64,000 nt of DNA from Acanthornis magna. Taxonomy: Eukaryota > Chordata > Aves > Passeriformes > Acanthizidae. The position numbers were made by a program, and so were the translations under genes. The notes below the pieces were generated by a model. It did not search any database. It was not told where the DNA came from and saw only the letters and a list, made by a program, of their open reading frames with translations. This document shows positions 25,212 to 38,049 of this stretch, one piece after another. How positions within the stretch are numbered: the stretch's first letter is position 1; each line of letters starts with the position of its first letter. Location of the stretch: assembly GCA_036785705.1 (NCBI GenBank), contig JAWUZG010000015.1, forward strand, positions 2,309,001-2,373,000. Reading direction: 5' to 3'.

Positions 25212-26017
25212 ACAACCTCTCCCTTATGTAGCATTAGCAGCCCTTCACCCCTTGCTGGGCATTTTTAGGGACCATTAATATGTTCCTATTTCTCCTTCCC
25301 CTTCTCCCAGCTGCCCATCCTCACCACACTTGTGAGGATCCTGTTGTCTTTGAGCTTTCTACTGCCAGTTCTCCTCAAGACAGACCTACAGGCTCAGGAG
25401 CTGTGTGTGAGGTGAAGGGATGAGAACGACAGCAGCATCACATGAGCCTTGTTTCCATAGTAAATGAGGCTGAGAAGGTGGAGGAAGAAAGAGGAGCCAT
25501 ATGGCAAGTGGTGATGGCAGGAACCAGAGCTCTCTTCTGAGGGTGGCTCCAGGGTTTAGTCATGTATTGGAGCCAGAGATGTAATTTTTCTGAATCAGGA
25601 AAGATGCTTTAGAGGATCACATGGAGTTACAAGAGGCTCAGGGATCCAGAAAATAAAAAGATTTGCTGTTATGATAAACACAGTCCTTTTTCTTCCTATC
25701 TTTCTATCCAATGTCACAATACCTGGTCACATTCCCTTTTATTTTATTTGTTTATTCAATTTATTTGGCAAGATACCCAAATTCTGATGGCTCACGTTGT
25801 TTTTGAGGCCATTTCCCCCCTTCCACTAGACCAGGTTTCTTCCACCCAGACTGGCAGGAGCCTCTGTTGGGGATTTGGCCATCCACTGCCTCCCCCAGCC
25901 CCCACCACATCTCTCAGAGGTGGCAATGCTCATCTGATCTGTAATTCCTGACTCCTCTACACCCAACCCCAGCATCAGGTCAGACCACAGGGCATGGTAG
26001 TGCCAACACGGAGGTAG
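25212..26017. other. Unique non-coding DNA, no gene seen
   Basis: Mixed sequence between two CR1 pieces. No repeat, gene or regulatory signature is recognised. Confidence 0.6.
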
Positions 26018-26272
26018 TGCCAAGCAACAGGACAAGAGGAATGGGCAGGAACTGATGCCCAGGAAGTTCTACCTAAACATCAGGAAAAATTTCTTTATTG
26101 TAAGCACAGGAACAGATTGTCCAGAGAGGGTGTGTGGCGTCTCCATCACTGGAGATATTCCAGAACCATCTGCACACAGTCCTGTGCTGTGTGCTCTGAG
26201 CAGGGAGTTCGGACTAAAGGGACCACTGCGGTTCCTTCCAGCCTGAACCGTCGTGGGATTCTGCAGTCCTGG
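26018..26272 (+). mobile_element. CR1 LINE fragment, longer 3' portion
   Basis: About 255 bp of a different CR1 subfamily from most copies here. It includes ACAGGACAAGAGGAATGGGC, TGATGCCCAGGAAGTTCTAC, CTAAACATCAGGAAAAATTT, CCATCACTGGAGATATTCCA and a 3' end GGTTCCTTCCAGCCTGAACC. This is the part of CR1 just downstream of the reverse-transcriptase frame plus the 3' UTR. No coding capacity is left. Confidence 0.9.
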
Positions 26273-26800
26273 GGTGCAAGGGTTAAATGGCAGATGTCAT
26301 AGGTGGTCCCCATGTGCTTGGAAGATGATCAGCTCGAGAGGTGTGCTCTGGACAGGCCAGGCAGTGTCCCCAGCAGTGGTGAGGAAGCCACCGCGGGTCC
26401 TTCAAAGCAGCCACACGTGGTCCTGGTGCCGGGAATTGTGCCACCAACTGTGCACAGCTGACTGAATGCAACTTGTTCGACTCTGCCTGTCTCCTTCCCT
26501 CGTGCTCTGAATGATTCACTGTCAGGGTGAGGATAAAAGCACCCGGAGTACAAAGACACCTTTATCTGCAGCTCTGCTCTCCGCGGATCTGGGCTGCGGA
26601 GGGACTCGGCTCTGCGCTCCATCCTCCAGATGCTGCTGTGGGGAGCTGCTGGGAATTAGGGACACTTCTGCACCTTGGGCCAGGTCACATCCAAGCTGGC
26701 CTTGTCCCCTTGGGCCGTGCTGACCTTGTCCCCTCGGGCAGAGAGGGAGGGCGAGGCTGCCCTTTGCCGAAGTGGCAAAGAGTGAATTAACGCAGCAGGC
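26273..26800. other. GC-richer segment with a modest CpG cluster
   Basis: About 26380-26790 carries roughly 18 CpG dinucleotides in ~410 bp, including two CCGCGG-type words, well above the rest of the window outside the minisatellite. It could be a small CpG island, an exapted promoter or simply remnants next to CR1. Frames up to 97 codons overlap on both strands and none is recognised. Confidence 0.4.
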
Positions 26801-29800
26801 AACGCTTTCTTGCTTTTAAGTAATTGTCAAACATAATGGCAGTTACCTGCCTGTTTTCTTGAGGGATTTGTACTGAACAAGGGGAAGAGCTGCTAACAGG
26901 ATCCCAGGGTTGAGGAGAGATTTGAGAGGAAGGATCAGAAGAATTAAATATGTGACATGTAGCGAGGAGAGATGATAATGAATGGGTATATCTGCCTGTG
27001 CTGCTCAGTGCCAGCCACTTGAATGAATTTATTTAGGGAACAGAAGCAAAATAGCTGAATTGGAGTGATTCTCCATCCAGAAACATCCTTTTTTTCCTTC
27101 AAAAATGTCAGTTAGCTTAAGGAAAACCTTCTTTGCAGTTGCATGGGGCTGAATTGTTCCCATAGGCACACTTTTGGGATGATCCAATAGCCATTCAAAT
27201 CCATGGAAACGCTTTCTTGGATCAAGATTTGAAATCCAGCTGTTGAGGAGGAAGGGATGTGATAGAGTTCTGTATATTTTGGAGGCTGTAAATGCTGAGG
27301 TGAGAGGAAGGGGTTATTTCATGCAGCACAAAGAGATCTATTTAAGCACAGAGTTGCACTAAAATAGGAATTTTTATATGAGCCATAAGAGTGTCAGATG
27401 GCTCAGATAATAATAATATCGCATAAAATAAAGTAATTGTATTGTATAAAGGTTGTCAGTTTATTTGCAACACATCCAGTCATAAAGCTGATCATTTTCT
27501 GTTAAATTAAAGTTGCACAACTTGCCTCTGAGCAAGAAATAAAGGGCCTGGTGCTCTTTATTCCATATTTGTAATTTGGCTTGCTCTGTTTATTGGATTT
27601 TTTAAGTCATTAAGTGAAAGACAGAGGGCCAGATGTCTACTCACTCAAACCCAGTCCATTTCAACTGAAAAAGTGAAGTCAGCCTTGGAATATTGCTTTT
27701 AAAAAAGCACTTGGAAGATAGGAGAGTGTCTCAAGGAAGGCAAAATGAGCATCATGACTCGGCGTGGTTAAACCAGGCAGGACAGGGCAGCAGAAGAATG
27801 TCAGATTGAGTGCACTCAAGGGCATGGACCAGAACCTAATGTGGCTCTTACCTTGCCTGGAAACCACTTGTAGCAGAAAACGCTCCATAGCAGAAAAGCA
27901 CAGGGTGGGAAAAATTAGGTTGGAAGCTGTGATTTTCATGATGAGTGCCAAAGTGGTTCCAATTCTGTATTCTCAGCAGCGAGTCTTGTACATCTTCCAT
28001 CACAGGTCATCAGTTTGGTGGCCTGCATGAAGTGGCACAGCAAATAGGCACTCATATTTTATTTACTCTCTGGAATGGGACATATATAATTGTCAAAACT
28101 CATCATAAAACCCTTTCTTTTTTTTGCCCTTGATAAACGAGTTTAGAACTCCAACCCTTCAGATCAGTGAGTAAGGAAGATGAAGTAGTAAAGCAGAGAA
28201 GATACTTATTGCCAAATGGATTAGGAATTTGAGAACTCCCTCTATATAGGCTATAAGTCCCAAATCAGCTTTGATAAATCAGGTGATATTAGAAGAGATC
28301 TTCAGGGCTCAGTAGACTTAAATATTGCAAAGAACTATTACTGTCACATCCATCTCAACACACAACAGTGCTGTATATTAAATGGCAATGGATCAGCCTC
28401 CCTCTCCCTCTTACATATTCCAAAGACAATAGAGCAGTAACTTAATAAAAAAAAAAAAAAAAAAGCAGTCCAAGTGGAACTACATGAAGGATGATTCCTG
28501 GCTATTAATTTATTTGCACATTACTTCTGTGCAGAAAAGAAGTAATTGTATTGCCCTCTGTGGGGGGCAATACAGCCACAGCTGGATATACCAGAATGGT
28601 GCAGAAACATGGTTTGGAGCTCTCAGACTTGAATGTAATTTTCTGTATTTTATTAAAATTGTTCCAGCTAGCAATGAAAGCAGCATTAGAGAGTGGTCTC
28701 CACCTTTCACAGGTTTGAACAGCACAGTCAGGAAATCTGCAGCAGACCTTTAATGCCCTCTGCTCCAGAACCACATTCCAGTTCTGTACAGAGTCACGGT
28801 GAATGGTGAACCTCTTTCTGGGGGTCACACTGGTTTTGCTGGTGGAGACTCACTTCAGATCCTGTCAGTTCATGCAGTGGCACAGGTGATGTGTGAAGAA
28901 CCACTGGGGGTGTGACATGCTGGATAAACCACAGGGAAATGACTGAGTGAAGACACGAAGATACTGCTCCAGCACGCAGTGTTTACAGCACACAGCACCA
29001 GTTTAACACGCCCTGGGTAAGACTTTGGAGCAGGAGGGAAGGCATCTTTGTTCTCACCTGGTTTTGTGTCTGGTGCTTCATTAAAATAAAACATGTGGCA
29101 TAATTCTGCCATCTGTGTGGCAGCTGTCACCTCCACCACCAGAGGCAGCCGCTGACGGTGCCGATCCAGGCTCAGGGAAACGCAGTGCCTCGCAGGGATC
29201 CACCCCTGGGCATGATATATTTGTGTCTCTGCATTCATCCTGCCTTCAGTTTCCCACATTTCCTAATTCCTGGTGATCCCCAGGTGTCATTCAGCTGCTG
29301 GGGATTGCACGTGCCAGCACAGAGAGAGAGCTGGGGCCGAGCCCCTGCAACATATGAGGGGTTCCTCTTCCACAGAAGGACTTCCATAAGGTTGATGTTC
29401 CTTTCCAGCCACCAGATTTCTTCCAGAAAATTTTAAATCGAATGCAAAAGTTGTTTAGACCAAGTAAAATGAAATGGGTAATTTTGAGGACATTCATTAG
29501 GTTTTTAGCGTAGTTACTCGGAGCAGTTCTCTGCAGGTATCCATAGTTCTTGGGAGGCAATTTGTTCTTTTGAGTGTTAGGTGCTCCAAATTTCAACTTG
29601 GGTACCCATGGAGTGCTGAAGTAGTTGCCAGTAACACCATTCAAATTGTCTGTGTGTTCACAGCCAGTTCAGTTTTTGCTTTAACTGGGGTCTGACAGTG
29701 CCAGTCCTGTCACCTCCTGTACAGATATCAAAATAACAGTACTTATCCCTGATAAACCAAGGATTATTTCACATCCACTTTTTTTTTCTTCCAGCCTCCC

Positions 29801-32477
29801 ATGAAGTGTAAAAGTGGCTGCTAGGGTGTCTGCTCAAAAAAGAAACTTAAAAGCACTTTCATCAACTTAGTCTATAACCTACCTTAAAAGGCTAGGTTGA
29901 ATTCCACAGACAGAATATTTCTCCCTGGTAATTATGGTCATTTTTCATTATTATCACAACTAGGATCCATTTATTAGGAGGTACTCTCTTTGCTAATTTC
30001 TTTTTCTGCCATTTGCCAGCGCACATGCATCGCCAGCACCTATTTTTGCATGTCCAGGTTACGGAATGACGAGCAGAGATTGGCCAGGTGCAGAATAGGT
30101 GTGGGTGCAAAAAGGTGAATTACTCAGATTTGGAAATGAGCCCTCTATAAAAACATCTAAAATGGGGAGATGGGGGTGTGATGTCTGATATAATTGAGCA
30201 TTAGGGCTGGAAGGGCTTGTCAGAAAATTTGGATGAGGCTCCCGAGGAAGGGAATTGTGCCCAATTGGACAGGGCACCCTTGGCTCTGAAAATCAGGCCC
30301 TGGACGTGTACAAATGTGTAGATTTGATGAGCCTATTTAAAGGGAGACTAATTAGAAGTATAGACAATCCACCTTTCTTAAATGGAATTATTGTAGTCTC
30401 TGATCCATAAATCTGACATTTATACATATTTATACGCTATTGCTTAATGAATACCTGATTAAGGAATACAGCTGCCAAGAGAATAAATTTGTTGTTAATC
30501 AAATGATACCATAAAGACAGATCATCAGACCTATTAGAATATATTCATTTGGCAGATAAATCTGCTCGCTGCAGCCTGTTAGTGCAATGTGTAATGCAAA
30601 TCAAATTGTTCTTTAGAGCTAAACCTTCATCTTTTCCAGAATAAGAAAGACTTTGCATGGAGCAGATGAGATGAAATCCTATATTTTTACGGAGGGTGTG
30701 AAAGCCCTTGGCATTATGTCTTGTATTGAAAGTAAATTTCACCCTAATTGAACACTAAAGACTGAGGAATGCTTAAGTCTGTGCACTGAAGATTTTACTG
30801 TGGTATATAATTGCCTCTCTCTTTTGTTGCTGTATCTAATTCAGCAGTATAAATTACCAGCTTAATTTTTTTCTTATTGTGTGATGTACTTACACTATTA
30901 TTTTGTACTACTAAGAATTAGCAACTGGCATTTGCGTTTATGGATCCTTTCATCCAGGGAAAATCTAATAACAACGTTGGTCTAAATATTACATTAAAGG
31001 GCTGAAGCATGTTGGAGATGAAAAGATAGCCTGAAGTAACCGTGAAATGGCCACAGTGTTTACAGGGATCTGTCAAAACACTATGGTGGCTTTCAGTAGC
31101 TTTGAAATGTTGGTACATCTTTGAATGCAGATTTGGAGTGCTGTTTGCAGGACTGGATTTCATGAAAAGTGTATTTAGGCTTCAGGTATTAATAGAGGGC
31201 AGACACAGGGCCCCCAGTCCGTGCTGGGAACTGTCCACCCTCCTCCATCAGGCACTGATTCTGTCAGAGTCAGCTCGAGGAGTTCAGTTTGTGAATTCCC
31301 CTGATGAGGAACCTGTTGATGCCTTTCCTCCAGTCCCTTGCCAAGCCTGAGCAACATTCTGAAAAGAAATTCTGCGTCTGTGCATGTCCAGCACAGCCCT
31401 TTTTACCCTGATCATGTCCAATACAAGCAAAACTCCTAGCTACCTTGCAGAAAACATAAAATTGGGCAGTTGTCCCATTTTTCCACCTCCATCCAACTTT
31501 TACTTTTACTCCTCAGCCTACTTTTTGCCTGAGGAGTATTTGTTGATGATAGTAAATATAATAGTCCTGCTTTAGGTCATGGTCAGTTGAAACCATTCCT
31601 TATAGGTTTATTAGTGTCTGTGAAGGAATAAAGGACATGAGAAAAAAGTCCAAGAAGAAGGGGAAAACTTTTGAGAGGTTCAGGTTTGGGACTCCTTGGT
31701 TCAGACTGTGCATGGGAAGAACAGGTATTTCCCAATACTGTTTTGTTTCCTCTAGCTGTGGAGAACTTGCTGGGAAAGTGGAAAATGCTTGGAGGAGAGC
31801 AGGAGAAGGCTGGGCTGCAGTTCCCTCCCAGGCCACTCTAAAGGGAGCTGGACAGGGGCAAGGGAGAGGCAGGAGTAGACAGAATGTCCAGACCAAGGCT
31901 GTCCCCATCCCAGAGATAACTCCAGCAGCAAAGAGAAGGAAAGCACCACAGCTGCCCCTTGTTTGCTGGGCCGCTCCTGGCACAGAAAAACAGCTTTTCA
32001 CTTTATCTGCCGTGCAAGATTGAATGTCAATATCTAATCTAGTGCCTTATTAATTGGATTTATCATGTACTTTGACCATCTCACATGAAACTTGGCCATT
32101 AATTTGTCTCTGATGGCTTGGCTTGCTCTTAAGAAACCTTTGGAGCTGCTTCAGAAAATGTTTTTCAAGCCAGATATCCTGGGTAATTTCTCCTTAAAAG
32201 CCAATTAAATCTCCCTTGCCCCAATGCAAGTGCATGGAATGCAGCTCACTCTGCTGGTTTGTGCTGGGAACCTTCCCCTGGGCATGGACAGACCAGGGGG
32301 AAACAGCACCAGGCAGGAATGCAGAGCTTGAGCCAAATAATCCAATAAATGCAGCAGAGAAAATGAAGATTCCAGTGGATTGGAATTTTCTTGAATACAG
32401 AAGCGTACAGATGTGTGTGTGCTCACTGCAGTGCTTGGAGCTGCTCCTGGTGGTTTCCCAGCTTTGGTGGGGAAAAG
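26801..32477. other. Repeat-poor DNA with conserved-looking blocks
   Basis: No gene seen. Two stretches look like conserved non-coding elements: 27340-27640 (AT-rich, TTTATTGG and TAATTTGG words) and 30310-30770, which contains the POU octamer ATGCAAAT at 30594-30601 and many TTAAT/ATTAAG cores. An 18-A run lies at 28447-28464. Open frames, up to 133 codons, are not recognised. Confidence 0.45.
28447..28464 (+). repeat. Poly(A) tract, 18 A
   Basis: Longest pure A run in the window. The upstream sequence shows no processed-pseudogene signature that I can recognise. Confidence 0.8.
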
Positions 32478-32656
32478 GCTGCCCAGAGAAGCTGTGGCTG
32501 CCCCTGGATCCCTGGAAGTGTCCCAGGCCAGGCTGGACAGGTCTTGGAGCAGCCTGGGACAGTGGAAGGTGTCCCTGCTCATGGCAGGGGTGGAATGAGA
32601 TGATCTTTAAAATCCCTTCCAACCCAGACCATTCCATCATTCCATAATTCTATGAT
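32478..32656 (+). mobile_element. CR1 LINE fragment, 3' end
   Basis: Well-preserved 3'-terminal ~180 bp of CR1: GGCTGCCCAGAGAAGCTGTG, CCCTGGATCCCTGGAAGTGT, CAGCCTGGGACAGTGGAAGG, CCCTTCCAACCCAGACC, closed by an imperfect ATTCCATCATTCCATAATTC tail. Open frames on both strands here (up to 148 codons) are produced by the repeat and are not genes. Confidence 0.95.
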
Positions 32657-34575
32657 TTCTTATTCTACTCCCAAGCAAACTCCTTGTCCATAACTAAGCA
32701 GTTTTCCAGTGTGATTAATGGGCTTAGATGGAGGCTTTAGATATTCCCTTTCTTCCTAACATAGAGTATATTATTCTTTCCTCTAGTATGAGTTCAGAAG
32801 GAGTCTAGATGTTTTTTATTCAGGAATTTGTACAGAAGCTTTTCTTCACTGTGAGAAGTTTCAACTGAAGTTTCAGCTGAGATTTTTGCACCCATCAGCA
32901 TTTCTCAGGTTTGCCTTGAATAACTGAAATGTTGCTGAGAACAACAAATATTGGTTTTGACAGAATCCTGGAAGTTTTGCACACAGTGGAATCCACGCTG
33001 ATGTCTCAGTTGTGTCAAAAGGTCATTTTAAATTATTTTTTTTATGTTTTTTGAAGTTGCCAAAACAAACTGAGCACACAGAGGCTCAGCAGTAAGAAAT
33101 TTGGAAATATATATTCAGAAGCATCAAATGTGTGTAACCATAGAAAAAGAACCAAGGATTCTCCTGAGAGTAGTGAGATACAATGGGATAAGGGGACAAG
33201 TGTGATTTTTTTTCTTTTCTATTTTGGAGGTTGGATAAAAATACCTATAAAATTCAGAACAGACAGAAGAGGAAAGATTAAGCAGTGATTATAAGCATGC
33301 TGTCTGAAGAATCAGGTCGTGCATATGCTTAGGGTATGCACAGCTCTGTGATCTCACATCACTCCCATCCATCTCCCTTCCTGTTTGTTCCCTTCCTTTG
33401 TGTCATCCGGAGCTAAATGGCAGGAAATCTGTGAAAAGGTCTGTCTGCCTTGCATTTATATAGCAACCAATGCAAAGGGTTTCAATACTGACAAGTTTCT
33501 GAATAATGCTGCAATACAAGCCCACCCCTCCTTCTCCATGTCAATATGCACAGAGATGAGTGTTCAAGCTCCAAAGCGCCCACAGTTCGGGTGGTTTGAT
33601 ACTCTCACTTCAATTTTCAGTTTCATTCCTGTCCTTATCAGAGGTTCCTTTGTGCTGAGCTGGCTGGATCAGGAGATGGGCACGGATTTGCTCTGGGCCA
33701 GGCAGAGCGCGTGCCCTGTCTCATTCAGCCAAGGTCCCTGTCCCCATCAATCCCACCTGAAGGTCACTGGGAATGTTTTCCCTTCCTGTCTCCCGTGGAG
33801 AAGAAGGATGTGTGGAAAGGCCTATGAAACTGCACCAGTAGCAAGTTTGAGTGGATGATTGAATCCACAGCGATGATAATCACAGATTTAGCCAAGTGAC
33901 TGGAATTAATGCACCATCTGAGCAGCTCTGGGAGGTCTGCCTTGATGTTCCTCGTTTAAAATGAATCTCTCCAGACCTGAAGGCTGTTTGGAAACAGCTG
34001 ATGGTGCCCGTAATGAGGATTCCAATCTTCAAGTCTCCAAACTGAAATTAGACATATGTCCTGACATGTTGACATTAATTTGAGCTGTTGTAGCTATAAT
34101 GGGTTTATTTGGCTGGCATTTTTAATAGAATTTCAGGGGAGACAGGCTTTGCTCCATGAGTCAGGTTGGGGAAAGGCCATGTACAGCCATAATTTCAAAG
34201 GTTAATTTGAAAATGCTTTTTTCAACAGGACTTTCCTGAACTGCAAGGTTACTTGAAAATGTGGTACTGTAATAGCTGACACTATGGATGGAAAAAGCAG
34301 GCTGGGGAATTTCCAGTGGGAATTTCCAGGTATCAGTGTTCCAATCCATCTTGACTCAAAGTGAAAGGCAATAATTAGTGAATGCAATAGAACAAAAGTG
34401 GTAGATTCTCTTTCCTATACACAATATGGATGTATAGACCACAAACCCAGCACCAAACTGCAGGTTTCTGCTAAGAAAACTTGTCAGTAGTGACTAGAAC
34501 GAACTGGCTGAGGGTGTTAGCCCCACACATGGGAGTTCAGTACCTGGCTGATGTGATTTTTGAAACTCCTGAAGA
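32657..34575. other. Unique non-coding DNA, no gene seen
   Basis: The longest frame (33385-33858, 157 codons, + strand) has no recognised motif, signal or domain and no splice or promoter context that I trust. No repeats are seen. Confidence 0.55.
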
Positions 34576-34681
34576 GGTTGGATGGGGCTCTGAGCATCCA
34601 GGGAGTGGAAGGTGTCCTTGCTGGAAGGGTTTGGATATGGATGATCTCTAAGGTCACCTCCAGCCTGTGATTCTGTGATTG
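34576..34681 (+). mobile_element. CR1 LINE fragment, 3' end, degraded
   Basis: About 105 bp with the CR1 3' signature: GGAGTGGAAGGTGTCCTTGC, GGATGATCTCTAAGGTCACC and TCCAGCCTGTGATTCTGTGA. The middle is deleted compared with other copies. A (GAT)n array begins 50 bp downstream. Confidence 0.8.
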
Positions 34682-34730
34682 TCATGGGGGGACAGGCCAC
34701 GGTGACCCTTGTCCCTGGTGGCCGAGGCAG

Positions 34731-34731
<1 letters not shown>

Positions 34732-34785
<54 letters not shown>
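34732..34785 (+). repeat. (GAT)18 microsatellite
   Basis: Eighteen uninterrupted GAT triplets. In five of the six frames there is no stop inside the array (the TGA frame is closed), so it produces poly-Asp, poly-Met, poly-Ile, poly-His and poly-Ser shadow frames of 64-124 codons that should not be taken as genes. Confidence 0.97.
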
Positions 34786-37700
34786 AGGGTGGGGGGCCCT
34801 GCAAGGCCATGGAGGAGGCAGAGGTGTGGCCCCCATGGGGACAGCCATCCTGGGGACACCTCAGCCACACAGCTCCATCACAAAGCACCTCAGCTTCCCC
34901 AGGGCAGGGACCTGCAGACACCAGCTGCTTATGGCAAAACTGCAAATGAGAGGCAAAATCAGGCGTGAATGCGGCTGAGTGAAAACCCTGTGCTTGAATC
35001 GAGGTGGAATTGAGATGTTTTCTGGACTAAGATGCTCTGGGGCTGTCAGGTAATTGGTCACTTGAGACACAGTGTTTTAGTGATTTAATGTGCAGCACCA
35101 GGGGAGGAAAAGGAGACCCATCAGGGAGCGTGAGAATATCCTCGTCCTGACAGCTTCCTTGGAGCGGAACCCTTCTGCTTCCTCCAAAAACCCCTCCCAC
35201 TGCACGGACCCCCACAATGGGGGCCCATCTGCTGCCCCACACCCCACAGAATGTCCCAAGATGAGCCACAGGAAAGCCAAAACCCTTTGGTTTATTAGAT
35301 ATCACTGCAATCTCAGAGTGTTTCTAGGGCCATTCTGTGGAGGGGCTGTCCGCCACCGTTAAAAGGAACTCAATTCAGGAGAATGCAGGTTTTGAAGGGA
35401 AAAATGGCTCTGATGGCAGACTTTTAACCCGCTGCAATTTAGCAGATATTCGATACTTTTATTTCCTTCTGCTGACTTTATTCAGTGGAACAGAAGGCGA
35501 TTTGCAGAGATTAAACAATATTCTGCCCACAAATTAAAATCAATAACTTATTTATAGGGCTGCTGATGCTCCCAGAACAAAACAGGCCTGCCAGGAGGCT
35601 GTGAAAGTCCTGAATCAAATGTCATGTATCTCCAGCCCATCTCCACAGTTGGCTGTCTGTGACTGCAGATATAACAAAACCCACCCAGTTATTCCATCAC
35701 TTGATAATCACAGGACATAAATAAATATCATTCCTGAAGCAAGCAGTGCTGGTGGCTGCTTTCAGATCTATACACTGCCTGGTTATTTCCCCCATATATC
35801 ATTGATAAATCTAATATTATTCAATGGGATTTTTCAGGAATCCATTTCTTTTCATGCAAGGGGGTTGGCCAGATGCTACATTGGGTTTTAACCTTCTGTA
35901 GATGCTCAAAAGAGCAAATCACACCATGATAGTGGAGCATGACAGAAGATCGAAGCTCTGTAATTATTTTATTCCTATTCCTTTCCACAAACCGCATTCA
36001 TGTGACTTGACACTGAGTTAAGTCCCTAATTCATTTTTTTTTACACATCTTTCTGGTCATCATTCCTCTTCCTTGGGGTATTTTGGCTCAGATTGACCTT
36101 TGTTGGGTCACTGGTGCCTCTGGGGGTCTTCATCACAAATCTACTAGAGCTCTGGTCTGAAGGCAAATCATGACATCAGAATTATTTGTAAAAATTTTGT
36201 CTCAAAATTGTGAGATGAATATGTTGGAAAGGGGAACTGTGTTTTCAGAGAAGCTGTTTAAAATAAGAATCATATATTGAGGTGATGCTTTAGATGGGCT
36301 TGATGTGATTTTTCTACCTGGGACTGCAAAAGCTCATATTTCTGAAAGAGAGAAATATATGCTTTTATTGACCTGAAGAACTGACAAGTGCTTGAGCATG
36401 CAGGCTGTGGTGGGATATAAAAGCCCAAGATTTTAGACTTTTTCTCTCTCTTTTAGTCTAGAACCCCTGTACCCAACACCTTCTGTGAGTTGTATTTGAG
36501 GCAGATACATATCCAGGTTTTTGTGCATCAGGCCTTTGTCTGTCATTCCCTGTATCTCTGAATATATGGGATCGTTAGGCTTGCATAATTGCTGTGAGAT
36601 TGGTAAAAGAGAGGAACTTTCCCATCTTGTTTCCTTCGTAGGCCTCCAGGTTTCTGCCCTTTCCTTTCCCTCCCCTGTCCTGATGCAATGGGCAGCCTTG
36701 GCACCTGCTCCTTTAGCAGCAGCAGGGCAGGAACGCAGAAATCTCCCCATTCCTGCTGAGAAAATCGAGGGAAAGGGAATGGGAGGAGAGATGGAAATAG
36801 ATACAACACAAATTGTCATTTTGCAAAATGACTTTTTAGGCGAGCACCGCTCTGAATGCACAGTGACTCTGTACAGATGATTCCTGGCCTGTTAAATAAC
36901 AGTTTTCCCCATATTTATTGCTCTCGAGCTGTGCCTGACAGCTTTATTGCATGCAGACTGGCACATTATGAAAAGAAAAGTAAATAGGTCTGTGGAATCA
37001 TGGCCGCAGTATTCCTGTTTAAGGGGAAAACAACTCTCTGGTTTTACATGTTTGAAAAGAGGAGACAGTTCTCCCTCAGTGTTTTATGGCAGTTCCCCCT
37101 CCCGCCTCCCCCTTCTACCTTAAACAGTCTGGATTTGTTTTGCCTGTATAATTAGGCAACAGCAGCTGATTGGGTTGGAATCATTGGCATTATATCATCC
37201 TGAGAGCTGCCTCGATTGATGGACAAGAGAGGCAACAGTCTGTTTATTTGCAAGAGCTCCAAACGGGCCTGCCTGTGCCATGCACACAGAAAAGTACATT
37301 AGCTGCAGCTTTTTTGTAATTCTTTGAGAGTAGATATACTGCTAAGGCACTTGAACTCTATTATGATGTCAAGCTTCTGCTATTTTCTATTATCCTTGGG
37401 AAGAAAGTAAAAGAAATCCCGTGTATGGTTTCATGAAAGAGAATCTATTAGTTGAAAATAATTGTGCCCACAGCCCTTAATGCGCCGTCGAACCTATACA
37501 AATTAAAAGAACCGTTATCAAAGTCGGTGCAGTATTTATATACTCAACCATCTCTTTGCTAAAAAATTGCAATAATGGTGCACAGCAGCAGTGCTGAAAA
37601 TGTGTTTGACTGACTTATTTCCTTCCTGCAAGAAAAGACACAGCTATCTTCTTCTATCAGCCAAGATTTGGGTTTAATGACTTGCCCTCTTTCCGCCCAG

Positions 37701-38049
37701 CTTTCTCTGTCTGGTCAGTTAAGAGCTGCAACTCTTTTTTCCCATATATCCCACCCTATTTTTGCCCTCAATTGCTCACTATTATCTCCTGCTGGGAACA
37801 TCTTCTGCATAAAGTCTCTCGGTACAGCTGGGAGTGTGAGGCACCCCAAGGATGGCTGTACTTGAGGATGCTAAAACACCCAGGGAGGAAATATCCCACA
37901 GAGCCAGGAGTTTTTTCACTGATTTAATTGAGACTTCACTGGTTGCTTAGAAAGCTGTGCTTACGAGTTCAACCATATCCCTCACAGTAAAGTAGTTTAG
38001 ATTTTTCTGCAGGAACTCCTGTGGAATTAGGGTTGAATAACCTCACGAG
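34786..38049. other. Repeat-free DNA with conserved-looking blocks
   Basis: No gene seen. 35290-35840 and 36890-37600 look like conserved non-coding sequence. The second carries an E-box CAGCTG (37163-37168), a TCF/LEF-like TTATCAAAG (37515-37523) and retained CpGs near 37487. The 142-codon frame at 36433-36861 (minus strand) is not recognised. Confidence 0.45.

Noticed and set aside
28400..28470. Possible processed pseudogene ending in the 18-A run
   Set aside because: No gene-like sequence, target-site duplication or polyadenylation signal at the proper distance is recognised upstream.
32194..32647. 148-, 143- and 125-codon frames on both strands
   Set aside because: Most of their length is the CR1 3' end at 32478-32656, which yields open frames on both strands.
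33385..33858. 157-codon plus-strand frame
   Set aside because: No recognised motif, no transmembrane or signal organisation that holds up, and no promoter or splice evidence.
34494..34978. Poly-Asp, poly-Met, poly-Ile, poly-His and poly-Ser frames
   Set aside because: All come from the (GAT)18 microsatellite.
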